Notes under the pieces: generated by a model
What the model was told of the DNA's origin: nothing
Seen by the model: only the letters and a program-made list of their open reading frames with translations
The model's database searches: none
Shown here: piece by piece, positions 1 through 8,806 of the stretch
Position numbering within the stretch: the stretch's first letter is position 1
Layout of the letters: every line of letters begins with the position of its first letter
Made by a program: the position numbers and the translations under genes
Origin: CALBPI01 sp038524795
GTDB taxonomy: Bacteria > Pseudomonadota > Gammaproteobacteria > Steroidobacterales > Woeseiaceae
DNA: 64,000 nucleotides
Direction: 5' to 3'
NCBI GenBank assembly: GCA_038524795.1
Contig: JBCBIJ010000005.1
Coordinates: forward strand, 186,001 to 250,000

Positions 1-1467
1 ACGGGCGCTCTCGACGCACGCATTTACCACCGCCTGTCAGACTCGAACTTCGGGCTGGGCGCGCAGGCGGCGAATCAGCTCGGTATCGAGGCGACCGGTA
101 TCGATGCGCGCTGGCAGCACGCTGAGCGCTGGTTCAGCCAGATGTCGCTGGGCCACCAGGAGAATCTCGATACGGGCGCCGAGCGTCAGCGCGCCGAAGC
201 CGAGGTCCGCTACCAGGATTCACGCAACACGGCGTTTACGGGGCTCGCCTTCGTCAGCGACGAGGCCGCGGACGGCACCGAGCGCGAGTCGTCTCTGGCA
301 CGTGCCGGTGTTGGGCGTAGCTTCTTTGGCGATCGCATCACGCTGCGTCTGTCGACGGAGCAAGCCATCGATACCGACGAGAGCATCGACTATCCGTCGC
401 GGACGCTGGTTGGACTGGACTGGAAGCTCGCGCAAGCCACGCTGTTTGCGGAGCACGAGGTGGCGAGCGGAGAGAACATTGATGCACAGACTTCGCGTGT
501 GGGCCTGCGAGCGACGCCTTGGCAGCGCGCCCAGTTTTTGACCACGCTCGACAACCAGGTCACGGAGTTTGGCCCGCGTCTGTTTGCCAATATCGGCTTC
601 ATTCAGGGCATCCAGGTTGGTGAGCGCTGGACGCTAGACGTCGGTGTCGACCACAGCAACACCCTCATCGACGAACAGAGCGCCCAGGTCTTTGACCCCG
701 ATCGCGAACTCGTATCAGGCAGCCTGCGCGCCGACTTTGTTGCGGCGTTTGCAGGTGCGCTCTACCAGTCTGACAACTGGTCGGCCAATTCGCGCTACGA
801 GCGGCGCTCGGCTGATGACGAAGACCGCGACACCGTGCTGTTCGGGTGGTTCCGCGAACCCGTCGCCGGTCACGGCCTGTCCGCAGGCTTGCAGTACTTC
901 AACAGCGATCGCGCCGATCGTGGTGAGCGACGCGCCGACCTGCGTTTTGGCTGGGCCTACCGTAAGGCCGATCGTCGCTGGGCGTTCCTCGACCGTCTCG
1001 ATCTCGTGCTCGATGAGGGCGACGGTGTGGGCGGTGAGCGTCGCAGCATGCGCCTTATCAACAACTTTAACGCCGTGCGCCGCATCGGTGCGGCGGGCGA
1101 GCTGTCGTTGCAGTACGCCTTCAAGTACGTCGACAGTGAGTTCGATGGTGCGGGCTACTCGGGGTACACCGACCTGGCCGGCGTCGACTACCGCCGCAGC
1201 TTCCGCGCGCGCTGGGACTGGGGTGTGCACGGCTCAGCCATGACCTCGTACGAATCCGGGGTGACCGATTACGGCGTCGGTGTCGATGTTGGGTTCAACC
1301 CACGCGACAACCTTTGGCTGACATTGGGCTACAACTTCTCGGGCTTCCGCGACGAGGACTTCGACGACGCACGCTACACGGCCGCCGGTCCTTATCTCCG
1401 CGTGACGGTCAAAGCTGACCAGCACACGCTTAAGCGCATCACGGGCAGGATTCGCGGCGACCGCTAA
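1..1467 (+). CDS. C-terminal part of a large outer-membrane beta-barrel protein (5' end outside window)
   Basis: The reading frame is open from base 1, so this is the 3' end of a longer gene. The 488 visible residues consist almost entirely of short alternating hydrophobic/polar strands rich in Tyr, Trp, Arg and Asp, with strand-turn repeats such as LSLQYAFKYVDSEF and LWLTLGYNFSGF. This is the pattern of an outer-membrane beta-barrel. No TonB box, plug or OmpA-like domain is visible in this part. The last residues are basic (ITGRIRGDR) rather than the usual terminal aromatic. Function is unknown; similar barrels occur at the C-terminus of very large repeat-containing surface proteins, but that is only a guess. 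The stop lies 27 bases before the helicase gene. Confidence 0.6.
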   Translation, partial: TGALDARIYHRLSDSNFGLGAQAANQLGIEATGIDARWQHAERWFSQMSLGHQENLDTGAERQRAEAEVRYQDSRNTAFTGLAFVSDEAADGTERESSLARAGVGRSFFGDRITLRLSTEQAIDTDESIDYPSRTLVGLDWKLAQATLFAEHEVASGENIDAQTSRVGLRATPWQRAQFLTTLDNQVTEFGPRLFANIGFIQGIQVGERWTLDVGVDHSNTLIDEQSAQVFDPDRELVSGSLRADFVAAFAGALYQSDNWSANSRYERRSADDEDRDTVLFGWFREPVAGHGLSAGLQYFNSDRADRGERRADLRFGWAYRKADRRWAFLDRLDLVLDEGDGVGGERRSMRLINNFNAVRRIGAAGELSLQYAFKYVDSEFDGAGYSGYTDLAGVDYRRSFRARWDWGVHGSAMTSYESGVTDYGVGVDVGFNPRDNLWLTLGYNFSGFRDEDFDDARYTAAGPYLRVTVKADQHTLKRITGRIRGDR

Positions 1468-1494
1468 GCTTCGCGGCGCGGTATAGTGCGCGCC

Positions 1495-3420
1495 ATGACC
1501 GACCTCGACGATCTGCTGGCCAGCGATGGCGCCGTGGCGCGCGCTATTCCCGGCTATCAGCCACGGCTGTCGCAGCGTCTTATGGCCGAGGCCGTCGACG
1601 TGGCCATGGCCAGCCGGGAGCATCTCGTGGTCGAGGCGGGGACGGGCACGGGCAAGACCTTCGCCTATCTGCTGCCCGCGCTCGTGGCTGGGCGCCGCAC
1701 GATTATCTCCACAGGCACGCGAGCACTGCAGGACCAGCTCTTTCATCGCGACCTGCCCATGATCGCGGCGGCCGTTGGCCGCCCTGTGAAGACGGCCTTG
1801 CTCAAAGGGCGCGCCAACTACCTGTGTCTGCACCGGCTCGACCAGGCTTTGACGGATTCGGCAGCGCTGACCGGAAAAGAAGCGCGAATTCTCTCCGAGT
1901 GGCGCGACATGACTCAGCGCGGTGACCGCGCAGAGGTGACGCAAATTCCCGAGGACGCGTCGTTGTGGCCCAGGGTCACGTCAACGGCCGACAACTGTCT
2001 GGGCCAAAAGTGTGCGTTCTACGAGGACTGCTACGTCGCTCAGGCGCGCCGCGATGCGCAACGTGCCGACCTCGTCGTCGTGAATCACCACCTGTTGCTG
2101 GCCGATCTCGCGTTCCGGGAGACGGGCTTCGTTGAATTCCTTCCCGACGCTGACGCTGTGATCATTGATGAGGCCCACCAGCTGCCCGACACGGCGCTGC
2201 AGTTCTTCGGCGTCAGTCTGTCCACGCGGCAGTGCATCGATTTGTTTGATGAGCTGGAAGTCGACACGTCGGGGATGGGCGGGCCACCCCTGGACGACGC
2301 CATGCGGCGTGCGCGTAAGGCTGTACTCGATTTGCGCGAGCAGGCGCCGGCCGACAGCGGCCGCTACGAGTTGGCCAATCTCGCCAGCGCCATCACCGCG
2401 CCTTTGTCTGAGTTCTCAGCGGCGCTTTCGGCGCTTCTGGAGGTGCTCGACGGGATCGGTGTCGAGGCGTCCGATGCGCTTGTGGACCGCGTGGTCAGGC
2501 TTGTGGATCGGCTCGGCATCATCGTCAACGACGACGACCTCGATGGCCTGCGCTGGGTAGAGGTGTCGCGCCGCAGCGTGCGCCTGAACATGACCCCGCT
2601 TGACGTGTCGCTACGCCTGCGCGCGGCTATGGATGCGATGGAAACTGCCTGGGTGTTCACGTCGGCGACGCTCGCGGTCGGCGAGGACTTTTCCCATTTC
2701 ACAAATCGCGTTGGCGTCGACGATGCGCGGTGCCTGCGATTCGAGTCGCCCTTCGATCTCGCGCGCAATGCGCGCGTGCTCGTGCCTCACAGTCTGCCTG
2801 CGCCTAACGAACGCGGCTTCATGGGCCGACTGCTGGAAACAACGGCGCCTCTGCTCTCGGCCACGGCGGGCGGCGCGTTTTTTCTGCATACGAGCTACCG
2901 GGCGCTGGCCGAGAGTGCCGAGTGGTTCTCGTCGCGACCGGCCGTCCTTGGCGACCGTGCGTTGTACGTGCAGGGCGACGCACCGCGCGACAAGTTGCTG
3001 CAGGCGTTTCGTGCCGAAGGCAATGCCGTGCTGCTGGGCACGGGCACGTTTTGGGAGGGCGTTGACGTGCGCGGGCCAGCCTTGACGCTTGTGGTTATCG
3101 ACAAGTTACCCTTCGCGGCGCCCGATGACCCCATGCTCGTGGCGCGCAGCGCCTGGCTTCGTGCGAACGGTCGCAACCCGTTTCGGGATTACCAGTTGCC
3201 CCAGGCCGTACTGGCACTCAAGCAGGGCGTGGGGCGACTGCTTCGGGACACCGCCGACTTCGGGGTCGTTGTGCTTGGGGATCAGCGGCTGCACGGCAAG
3301 TCCTACGGGCGACTGTTCCTCGATGCGGTTCAGCCCATGCCTGTCGTTGATGACGTGGCGGAAGCTGCTGCATTTCTCGCGGCGCGTGAGCGCGCCGACG
3401 ACGAACGCGTAGCGTCGTAA
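1495..3420 (+). CDS. DinG/YoaA-family ATP-dependent DNA helicase
   Basis: This is an XPD-like superfamily 2 helicase with an iron-sulfur cluster, expected to unwind damaged or structured DNA 5'-3'. Seen in the sequence: Walker A EAGTGTGKT at residues 47-55; four clustered cysteines after it (YLC, then NCLGQKCAFYEDC), matching the Fe-S insertion; the DEAH box in VIIDEAHQLPD; and the C-terminal helicase motifs GTGTFWEGVDVRG and QGVGRLLRD. At 641 aa it has the length of E. coli YoaA (about 636), shorter than DinG (about 716), so YoaA-type is the better label. The ATG at 1495 is preferred; an in-frame GTG lies at 1486. A TATAGT hexamer (1482-1487) ends 7 bases before the ATG, so the mRNA may be leaderless. 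The stop overlaps tsaB. Confidence 0.9.
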   Translation: MTDLDDLLASDGAVARAIPGYQPRLSQRLMAEAVDVAMASREHLVVEAGTGTGKTFAYLLPALVAGRRTIISTGTRALQDQLFHRDLPMIAAAVGRPVKTALLKGRANYLCLHRLDQALTDSAALTGKEARILSEWRDMTQRGDRAEVTQIPEDASLWPRVTSTADNCLGQKCAFYEDCYVAQARRDAQRADLVVVNHHLLLADLAFRETGFVEFLPDADAVIIDEAHQLPDTALQFFGVSLSTRQCIDLFDELEVDTSGMGGPPLDDAMRRARKAVLDLREQAPADSGRYELANLASAITAPLSEFSAALSALLEVLDGIGVEASDALVDRVVRLVDRLGIIVNDDDLDGLRWVEVSRRSVRLNMTPLDVSLRLRAAMDAMETAWVFTSATLAVGEDFSHFTNRVGVDDARCLRFESPFDLARNARVLVPHSLPAPNERGFMGRLLETTAPLLSATAGGAFFLHTSYRALAESAEWFSSRPAVLGDRALYVQGDAPRDKLLQAFRAEGNAVLLGTGTFWEGVDVRGPALTLVVIDKLPFAAPDDPMLVARSAWLRANGRNPFRDYQLPQAVLALKQGVGRLLRDTADFGVVVLGDQRLHGKSYGRLFLDAVQPMPVVDDVAEAAAFLAARERADDERVAS

Positions 3421-4100
3421 TGATGAAGCCACTGCTGGCGATTGAGACGTCGACCGTCGCCTGTTCGGTGGCGGTGGGCAGCGCGACGGGTATGGCGCTG
3501 CAGGAACGGCACGAGCCGGGCGCCCACGCGAGCCACATCATGGGCATGATCGACGTGGCGCTAGAAGAAGCTGGCATCGCGATGGACGCGCTGGCCGGCA
3601 TCGTTTACGGGCAGGGTCCTGGGTCGTTTACGGGTGTGCGGATCGCCGTGGCCCTGGCGCAGGGTCTGGCGGCGGGCCTCAACGTGTCCGTATTAGGTGT
3701 CTCCAGCCTTGCGGCACTCGCACAGTCGGCCTCCAGCACGTACCCGGGTCGAAGCCTGCTCGTGGTGCAGGACGCGCGTATGGGTGAAGTCTACGTTGGC
3801 GCCTATGCGCCTGATGAACGGGGCATTGTTCAGGCTCAGGCCGCAGATCGGCTCCTGGGCCCGGATGCCGTCGCCGCAGTCGCAGAGGGCGTCGTTCTGG
3901 GCGGCGCGCTGCAAGCGTTGCCGGCGCTCGCGTCGCGGCTGTCCGATGACGGCATGATGACAGACGCGTCGCGCGCGCTACCTTCGGCGCGCGAATTGCT
4001 GGTGCTTGCGCGCGAGGCTGACGACGGGGACTGGACGCCAGCAGCGCGCGCGGCCGCGGTGTACCTGCGTCAGCAGGTGGCGACGGCGAAGCCGGCCTGA
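3420..4100 (+). CDS. tsaB: tRNA N6-threonylcarbamoyladenosine synthesis protein TsaB
   Basis: TsaB is the partner of TsaD in the TsaBDE complex that transfers threonylcarbamoyl to A37 of ANN-decoding tRNAs; it is itself a non-catalytic ASKHA-fold paralogue of TsaD. Visible signatures are the N-terminal LLAIETST phosphate-loop-like strand and GPGSFTGVRIA, followed by ARMGEVYVGAY. At 226 aa it has the usual length (E. coli 231). The start ATG at 3420 overlaps the last base of the helicase stop; a second ATG follows immediately at 3423. Translational coupling to the helicase gene is likely. Confidence 0.93.
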   Translation: MMKPLLAIETSTVACSVAVGSATGMALQERHEPGAHASHIMGMIDVALEEAGIAMDALAGIVYGQGPGSFTGVRIAVALAQGLAAGLNVSVLGVSSLAALAQSASSTYPGRSLLVVQDARMGEVYVGAYAPDERGIVQAQAADRLLGPDAVAAVAEGVVLGGALQALPALASRLSDDGMMTDASRALPSARELLVLAREADDGDWTPAARAAAVYLRQQVATAKPA

Positions 4101-4112
4101 CGATTCCCGCTG

Positions 4113-4130
4113 CTGTAACATCGGTGTAAC
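4113..4130 (+). promoter_or_regulatory. Pho box upstream of phoB
   Basis: Two 7-base repeats, CTGTAAC (4113-4119) and GTGTAAC (4124-4130), are separated by 4 bases. This reproduces the 11-base periodicity of the PhoB site (CTGTNAY-N4-CTGTNAY). A further TTGTAAT lies at 4140-4146, out of phase. The site starts 58 bases before the phoB ATG and 12 bases after the tsaB stop, so phoB is probably autoregulated by phosphate limitation. The assignment rests on spacing and consensus only. Confidence 0.7.
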
Positions 4131-4170
4131 GTCATATCGTTGTAATACCGGCGTCATTGGTGTCCGAGCC

Positions 4171-4869
4171 ATGAAGATGAGCGGGCCACGCATACTCATT
4201 GTTGAAGACGAAGCAGCCATCAGCGACATGGTGGCGTTTCATTTGTCGCGCGCGGGTTACGACGTCGCGCAGGCGGCAGATTGTGAGACGGCGCGGGCCA
4301 AGTTGGCTGACCAGGGTGCCGATCTCGCCATCGTGGACTGGATGCTGCCCGATATGAGCGGGCTCGAACTTGTCCGGTCGTTACAGCGCGACCCCCAGTA
4401 CGAGGATCTCGCCATCATCATGCTGACGGCGCGCGCCGACGAGCAGGACAAGGTGCGCGGGCTCGACAGCGGTGCCGACGACTACATGACTAAGCCCTTC
4501 AGTTCGCGGGAGCTGCTGTCGCGCATCCAGGCGGTGCTGCGTCGCTCGGCACCGGCTGCGGGCGAACAGCATACGGCTGGGCCACTTACCATCGACGCCA
4601 TCGGTCATCGCGTGTTTGCGCGCGACGCGGAAGTGTCGCTCGGACCCAAGGAATACCGGTTGCTCAAGTTTCTCGTCACCCACCCGGAACGCGTTTACAG
4701 CCGGGCACAATTGCTCGACCGCGTGTGGGGCGCCAACGTCTACGTCGAGGAGCGCACGGTTGACGTGCATATCCGTCGCCTGCGAAAAGCGCTCGAGCCC
4801 TATGACGCGGACGGCTGCATCCAGACGGTCCGCGGCGCAGGCTACCGGTTCTCGGCCAGGAGCGACTGA
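4171..4869 (+). CDS. phoB: Phosphate regulon response regulator PhoB
   Basis: This is an OmpR-family two-component regulator that activates Pho regulon genes when phosphorylated. The receiver domain covers residues 7-125, with the acidic pocket E12-D13, phospho-acceptor D56 in IVDWMLP, and the switch Thr and conserved Lys in MLTAR and TKPF. The C-terminal winged helix (about 140-230) contains LGPKEYRLLKFL and the recognition-helix region TVDVHIRRLRKAL. At 232 aa it matches E. coli PhoB (229). The ATG at 4171 begins MKMSGPRILIVEDE; the second Met (4177) is an alternative. The stop overlaps the phoR start (TGATG). Identity as PhoB rather than another OmpR paralogue is supported by phoR, phoU, pst and the Pho box nearby. 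Confidence 0.95.
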   Translation: MKMSGPRILIVEDEAAISDMVAFHLSRAGYDVAQAADCETARAKLADQGADLAIVDWMLPDMSGLELVRSLQRDPQYEDLAIIMLTARADEQDKVRGLDSGADDYMTKPFSSRELLSRIQAVLRRSAPAAGEQHTAGPLTIDAIGHRVFARDAEVSLGPKEYRLLKFLVTHPERVYSRAQLLDRVWGANVYVEERTVDVHIRRLRKALEPYDADGCIQTVRGAGYRFSARSD

Positions 4870-6179
4870 TGCCTGGCGCCTGGCGCAGCGTAATGCTGAT
4901 CGTCTTGGGGACGATCGGCGCGGGACTCGGTGTGGGTGCCATCGTTGGCTTTCCCGTCGAAGGTCTCGCGCTCGCGCTCGCTACGCTACTCGGCTACAAC
5001 CTTTACCGCCTGCTCGACCTCGAGCGCACGTTACGGCGGCGTGAACGCGTCGAGGTGCCAGAAGGCAATGGTGTGTGGTCGCGCGTTCTCGCAGACGTGC
5101 GCTACCAGCAGCAGCGCGTGCGTCGCCACAAGCGCCGCGCGCGCGAGGTCATGCGTGAGGTGCGCCAGTCGACGAATGCACTGCCCGATGGGGTCATCGT
5201 GCTAACGCAGGACAACGAGATCCAGCGCTACAACGCAGCGGCGCGCATGATGCTGGGTCTGCGGCGGCGTCGTGACCGTGGTCAGCGTGTTGATCATCTT
5301 GTACGCCACCCTGATTTTGTGACCTACCTGGCGGCCGACGACTACACTTTGCCGGTGACGATCCCATCGCCGGTGCGCGAAGGGGGCTGGTTGAGTCTGC
5401 GGCTTGTGCCCTACAGCGACGAAGGCCGCTTGCTTACGGTTCGCGACATCACCGAGCGTACGCGCCTGACCCGAATGCGCCGCGATTTTGTGGCCAATGC
5501 ATCACACGAGCTGCGCACGCCGCTGACTGTCATTGCGGGCTATCTCGATGCGATGCGCGACGATCCAGGTCTGGCCGGAGAGTGGGAGAAGCCGCTCAAT
5601 GAGATGGGCCAGCAGGCCAGCCGCATGCGCCAAATGCTCGACGAGTTGCTGGCGTTGTCACGTCTCGAGGCCAGCGCCACGGCGCCTGCCGACAAGATCG
5701 TCGACATGGGCGGTGTGATTCGTGAGTGCGCGGCTTTGTTTGAGAGTGACGCCACGGGCATCGAGGTCATCGTGACATCGAGCGTTAACGTGTTGGGTGA
5801 ATACGGCGAGATCGTATCGGTGGTCAGTAACCTGCTGAGTAACGCGTTTCGCTACGGCGCGGGCGATGCCCCTGTCACCGTGCGCTGGTCTGACACGGAA
5901 ACGGGCGCCGAACTCGTCGTTGAGGATTGTGGTGAGGGCATTGCGCCGGAGGACCTCCCCCGGCTCACGGAGCGCTTCTATCGCGTCAACCGCGGCCGCG
6001 GCCGCGATTCAGGCGGTGTCGGGCTCGGACTCGCTATCGTCAAACATGCGCTCGCGCGTCATGACGCCGTGCTTAAGATCGACAGCACGCTCGGCGAGGG
6101 AAGCGCCTTTCGTTGCCGGTTTCCCACGTCTCGTCTCGCGGGCCCGGAGGCCCTGCAGGCGGTTGGTGGCGAGCGCTAG
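4869..6179 (+). CDS. phoR: Phosphate regulon sensor histidine kinase PhoR
   Basis: PhoR is the membrane sensor kinase for PhoB. Two hydrophobic segments at residues 7-28 and 30-47 form a short N-terminal hairpin without a sizeable periplasmic domain, as in E. coli PhoR; sensing is thought to go through PhoU and Pst. A PAS domain covers about 100-195 (LPDGVIVLTQDNEIQRYN). The HisKA phosphorylation site is H213 in VANASHELRTPLTV. The ATP-binding domain has the N box (NLLSNAFRYG), the G1 box (VEDCGEGI) and GGVGLGLAIVKH. Length is 436 aa (E. coli 431). The gene is coupled to phoB by a 1-base overlap. Confidence 0.95.
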   Translation: MPGAWRSVMLIVLGTIGAGLGVGAIVGFPVEGLALALATLLGYNLYRLLDLERTLRRRERVEVPEGNGVWSRVLADVRYQQQRVRRHKRRAREVMREVRQSTNALPDGVIVLTQDNEIQRYNAAARMMLGLRRRRDRGQRVDHLVRHPDFVTYLAADDYTLPVTIPSPVREGGWLSLRLVPYSDEGRLLTVRDITERTRLTRMRRDFVANASHELRTPLTVIAGYLDAMRDDPGLAGEWEKPLNEMGQQASRMRQMLDELLALSRLEASATAPADKIVDMGGVIRECAALFESDATGIEVIVTSSVNVLGEYGEIVSVVSNLLSNAFRYGAGDAPVTVRWSDTETGAELVVEDCGEGIAPEDLPRLTERFYRVNRGRGRDSGGVGLGLAIVKHALARHDAVLKIDSTLGEGSAFRCRFPTSRLAGPEALQAVGGER

Positions 6180-6293
6180 CGCGAGGCGTTGAACTGAGTC
6201 GGTTCGACCGAGTCGAACTGCTAAACTTCTGACAGGCCCGCGCTTGCGACGGGCGTCACAGCAATACCGCGACAGTGCGGCCAAGGTAGTGGT

Positions 6294-7007
6294 ATGCAGC
6301 CCGTCGATCTGACACATCACATCTCGAAGCGTTTCGAGAAGGACCTCGAGGAGCTCCGTGGCAACGTGCTCGCCATGGGCGGTCTCGTCGAGTCGCAGAT
6401 ATCGAAAGCTATTGATGCGGTGGTTTCGGGCAACAGCGAGCTGGGCCTTCGCGTCGCGCACGATGACTACAAGGTCAACCGCTTTGAAGTTTCGATCGAT
6501 GAAGCCTGCAGCCGCATTATCGCGACGCGTGCACCGGCCGCATCGGATCTGCGCCTGATCATGGCCATCATCAAGACCATCACGGACCTTGAGCGCATCG
6601 GCGATGAGGCCGAGAAGATCGGCTTTCTTGCGTCAAGACTCGCAAACATGGATCGCCCCAGTGATTCGTACCGGGAACTCAAGACGCTCGGTGCACACGT
6701 CCGTCGCATGGTTGCCGCGGCCATGGATGCTTTCGCACGCATGGACGTTGAGGCAGCGCTGGATACCGTGCGCGAAGACGACTACGTTGACGAGGAGTAC
6801 GAGAAGATTCAGCGCCAATGCATCACCTTCATGATGGAAGACCCACGCACGATCCGTCGTTTTATGGACGTGACCTGGGCCGCGCGGTCGCTGGAACGTA
6901 TCGGCGACCACGCGAAAAACATCTGCGAGTACGTGATCTACATGGTGCGCGGCAAGGATATCCGCCACATCAACGTCGACGAGATTGATCTCGACGAACA
7001 GGACTGA
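6294..7007 (+). CDS. phoU: Phosphate transport/signalling protein PhoU
   Basis: PhoU is a cytoplasmic all-helical negative regulator that links the Pst transporter to PhoR. The 237 aa contain the two three-helix repeats of the family; each carries a metal-binding E/DxxxD-type motif, seen as TDLERIGDEAEKI and RSLERIGDHAKNI. The N-terminus (HISKRFEKDLEELR) is typical. In E. coli phoU is the last gene of pstSCAB-phoU; here it follows phoR after 113 bases and is separated from pst by dsbB and dapE. The phoR-phoU gap holds an inverted repeat (GTTCGAC-CGA-GTCGAAC near 6200-6217) but no convincing Pho box, so phoU may be read from phoB or from its own promoter. Confidence 0.95.
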   Translation: MQPVDLTHHISKRFEKDLEELRGNVLAMGGLVESQISKAIDAVVSGNSELGLRVAHDDYKVNRFEVSIDEACSRIIATRAPAASDLRLIMAIIKTITDLERIGDEAEKIGFLASRLANMDRPSDSYRELKTLGAHVRRMVAAAMDAFARMDVEAALDTVREDDYVDEEYEKIQRQCITFMMEDPRTIRRFMDVTWAARSLERIGDHAKNICEYVIYMVRGKDIRHINVDEIDLDEQD

Positions 7008-7010
7008 CGG

Positions 7011-7523
7011 ATGCCGAAACTGACTCGACGGATGGGCAATGCGCTAACCGCGTTCGCCTGCTTTGGCCTGCTGGCTTTCGCGCTGTACTCGCAGTACGTA
7101 CTCGAACTCTACCCTTGCCCCCTATGCATCTTTCAGCGCATTGCGGTTGCGGGCCTGGGGCTTGTAACGCTCATCGCGGCACTTCACAACCCTGCGCGCG
7201 TTGGCACCATCGTCTACACGGTGTTGGCATTTGCGGCCGGCGGGCTGGGTGTCGGTATCGCGGCACGTCATGTCTGGCTGCAGAACCTGCCGCCCGATCA
7301 GGTGCCTGCATGCGGTGCCGGCCTCGATTACATGCTCGACACCTTGCCGCTCACGAGTGTGGTACGGCAGGTGCTGACAGCGTCCGGTGAGTGTGCCGAA
7401 GTGTCGTGGCGCCTCTTTGGCCTGACCATGCCCACCTGGGTGGTGATCGCGGTTTCCGCGTTGCTGCTTTGGGTGCTCGTGGTCAACACGCGGTTGCCGC
7501 GACGTACTGCCCCGGCTTTGTAG
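7011..7523 (+). CDS. dsbB: Disulfide bond formation protein DsbB
   Basis: DsbB is the inner-membrane quinone reductase that reoxidises periplasmic DsbA. Four membrane helices are predicted at about residues 9-29, 40-57, 65-84 and 138-157. The two catalytic cysteine pairs are present: C36/C39 in YPCPLC on the first periplasmic loop, and C101/C128 on the second (PACGAGLDY and SGECAEV). R43 after the first pair corresponds to the conserved quinone-site arginine (QRI). Length is 170 aa (E. coli 176). It starts 3 bases after phoU, an unusual partner, and converges on dapE with a 4-base gap. Confidence 0.94.
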   Translation: MPKLTRRMGNALTAFACFGLLAFALYSQYVLELYPCPLCIFQRIAVAGLGLVTLIAALHNPARVGTIVYTVLAFAAGGLGVGIAARHVWLQNLPPDQVPACGAGLDYMLDTLPLTSVVRQVLTASGECAEVSWRLFGLTMPTWVVIAVSALLLWVLVVNTRLPRRTAPAL

Positions 7524-7527
7524 GCCT

Positions 7528-8685
7528 TCAGGTCAGCAGGCGTTGCATGACGCCTTCGTACATCGTCGCCAGCCTGCCGATATCGCTGATCTTCACGTGC
7601 TCGTTAATCTTGTGAATGGATGCATTCACGGGGCCGAGTTCGACGACGTCCACGCCTGCAGGCGCAATAAAGCGGCCATCCGACGTGCCGCCGCCCGTCG
7701 AGAGTTCGGTGGTGAGGCCTGACACGTCGCGAATCGCCTCTGTCACTGCATCGGTCAACGTGCCGGGCTCCGTGAGAAACGGCTCGCCCGACAGGTGCCA
7801 GTCGAGTGTGCAGTCGATGCCAAACTCGCCCACGAGCGCCTCGACTTTTTGTTGGAGCTCTTGGAACGTCCATTCCGTCGAATAGCGAAAGTTGAAGCGT
7901 GCCGAAAGGCTGCCCGGTGTGACGTTAGGGGCCCCCGTGTCTGACACGACCTTGACCACCTGGAACGAGGTGGGTGGAAAGTGGGCGTTGCCCTCGTCGA
8001 GTGGCATCCGGACCAACGCGTCGAGCACAGGTGCGAACGCGTGGATCGGGTTGCGCGCCAGGTGCGGGTAGGCAACGTGCCCCTGGATGCCGTGTACCGT
8101 CAGCATGCCCGACAGGGACCCGCGTCGACCGATGCGGATGCGGTCGCCCAAGGCGTCTTCGCTTGAGGGCTCGCCGATCACGCACCAGTCGATGCGTTCG
8201 TCGCGGTCCACAAGTGCCTCCACGACCTTGAGCGTTCCGTGTCGCGCCGGGCCTTCCTCGTCGCTGGTGATCAGGAAAGCCAGCGAGCCCTGGTGCTCGG
8301 GATGACGCGCCACGAAACGCTCGACGGCGACGACCATGGCGGCCAGGCTGGCCTTCATGTCTGCGGCACCGCGTCCGAAGAGCAAGCCGTCGCGTTGCGT
8401 GGGCACGAACGGGTCGCTGTCCCATTTCTCGAGTGGCCCAGGCGGCACGACATCGGTGTGACCCGCAAAGCAGAGCACGGGACCATCGGTGCCACGTCGC
8501 GACCAGAGGTTGTCGGTCGCAACGGCGCCTTCACCGAATGGCATATGGGCGTTGGCGAAACCGAGCGCCGCAAGACGTTCGGCAATCAGTGTTTGGCAGC
8601 CGGCATCTTCCGGTGTGATTGAAGGGCGCTGGATCAGCGCTTCCGTGAGCTCCAGCGCATCTTTGTCGATGGTGTGTTCAGTCAT
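7528..8685 (-). CDS. dapE: Succinyl-diaminopimelate desuccinylase DapE
   Basis: DapE is a dinuclear zinc amidohydrolase (M20 family) that cleaves N-succinyl-LL-diaminopimelate in the succinylase branch of lysine and peptidoglycan precursor synthesis. The zinc ligand motifs are present: CFAGHTDVVPPG, GRGAADMK, TSDEEGPA with the catalytic Glu pair, and the C-terminal NEHVKISDI histidine. A dimerisation domain occupies the middle of the 385 aa (E. coli 375). dapE is normally near dapD and the small ArsC-like gene; here the whole pst operon lies between them on the other strand. It is divergent from pstS with a 121-base intergenic region. Confidence 0.95.
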   Translation of the reverse strand: MTEHTIDKDALELTEALIQRPSITPEDAGCQTLIAERLAALGFANAHMPFGEGAVATDNLWSRRGTDGPVLCFAGHTDVVPPGPLEKWDSDPFVPTQRDGLLFGRGAADMKASLAAMVVAVERFVARHPEHQGSLAFLITSDEEGPARHGTLKVVEALVDRDERIDWCVIGEPSSEDALGDRIRIGRRGSLSGMLTVHGIQGHVAYPHLARNPIHAFAPVLDALVRMPLDEGNAHFPPTSFQVVKVVSDTGAPNVTPGSLSARFNFRYSTEWTFQELQQKVEALVGEFGIDCTLDWHLSGEPFLTEPGTLTDAVTEAIRDVSGLTTELSTGGGTSDGRFIAPAGVDVVELGPVNASIHKINEHVKISDIGRLATMYEGVMQRLLT

Positions 8686-8744
8686 CAGGATTCAAAGCAA
8701 ATCAGGGGGTTAAGATTGTCGCGGATCCGCAAACGGGGCGCAGA

Positions 8745-8784
8745 CTGCAACAAATCGGTAATGAAAGAGATTTATCCTTGTAAA
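8745..8784 (+). promoter_or_regulatory. Phased Pho-box-like repeats upstream of pstS
   Basis: CTGCAAC (8745-8751) and CGGTAAT (8756-8762) are spaced 11 bases apart with an AAAT spacer, as in a Pho box, although each half-site departs from CTGTNAY. A third match, TTGTAAA (8778-8784), lies exactly 22 bases further on, in the same phase. The cluster ends 22 bases before the pstS start, in the dapE-pstS intergenic region. It is a plausible PhoB site, weaker than the one before phoB. Confidence 0.45.
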
Positions 8785-8806
8785 TCATTAATTTGAGTGG
8801 CCGCGC

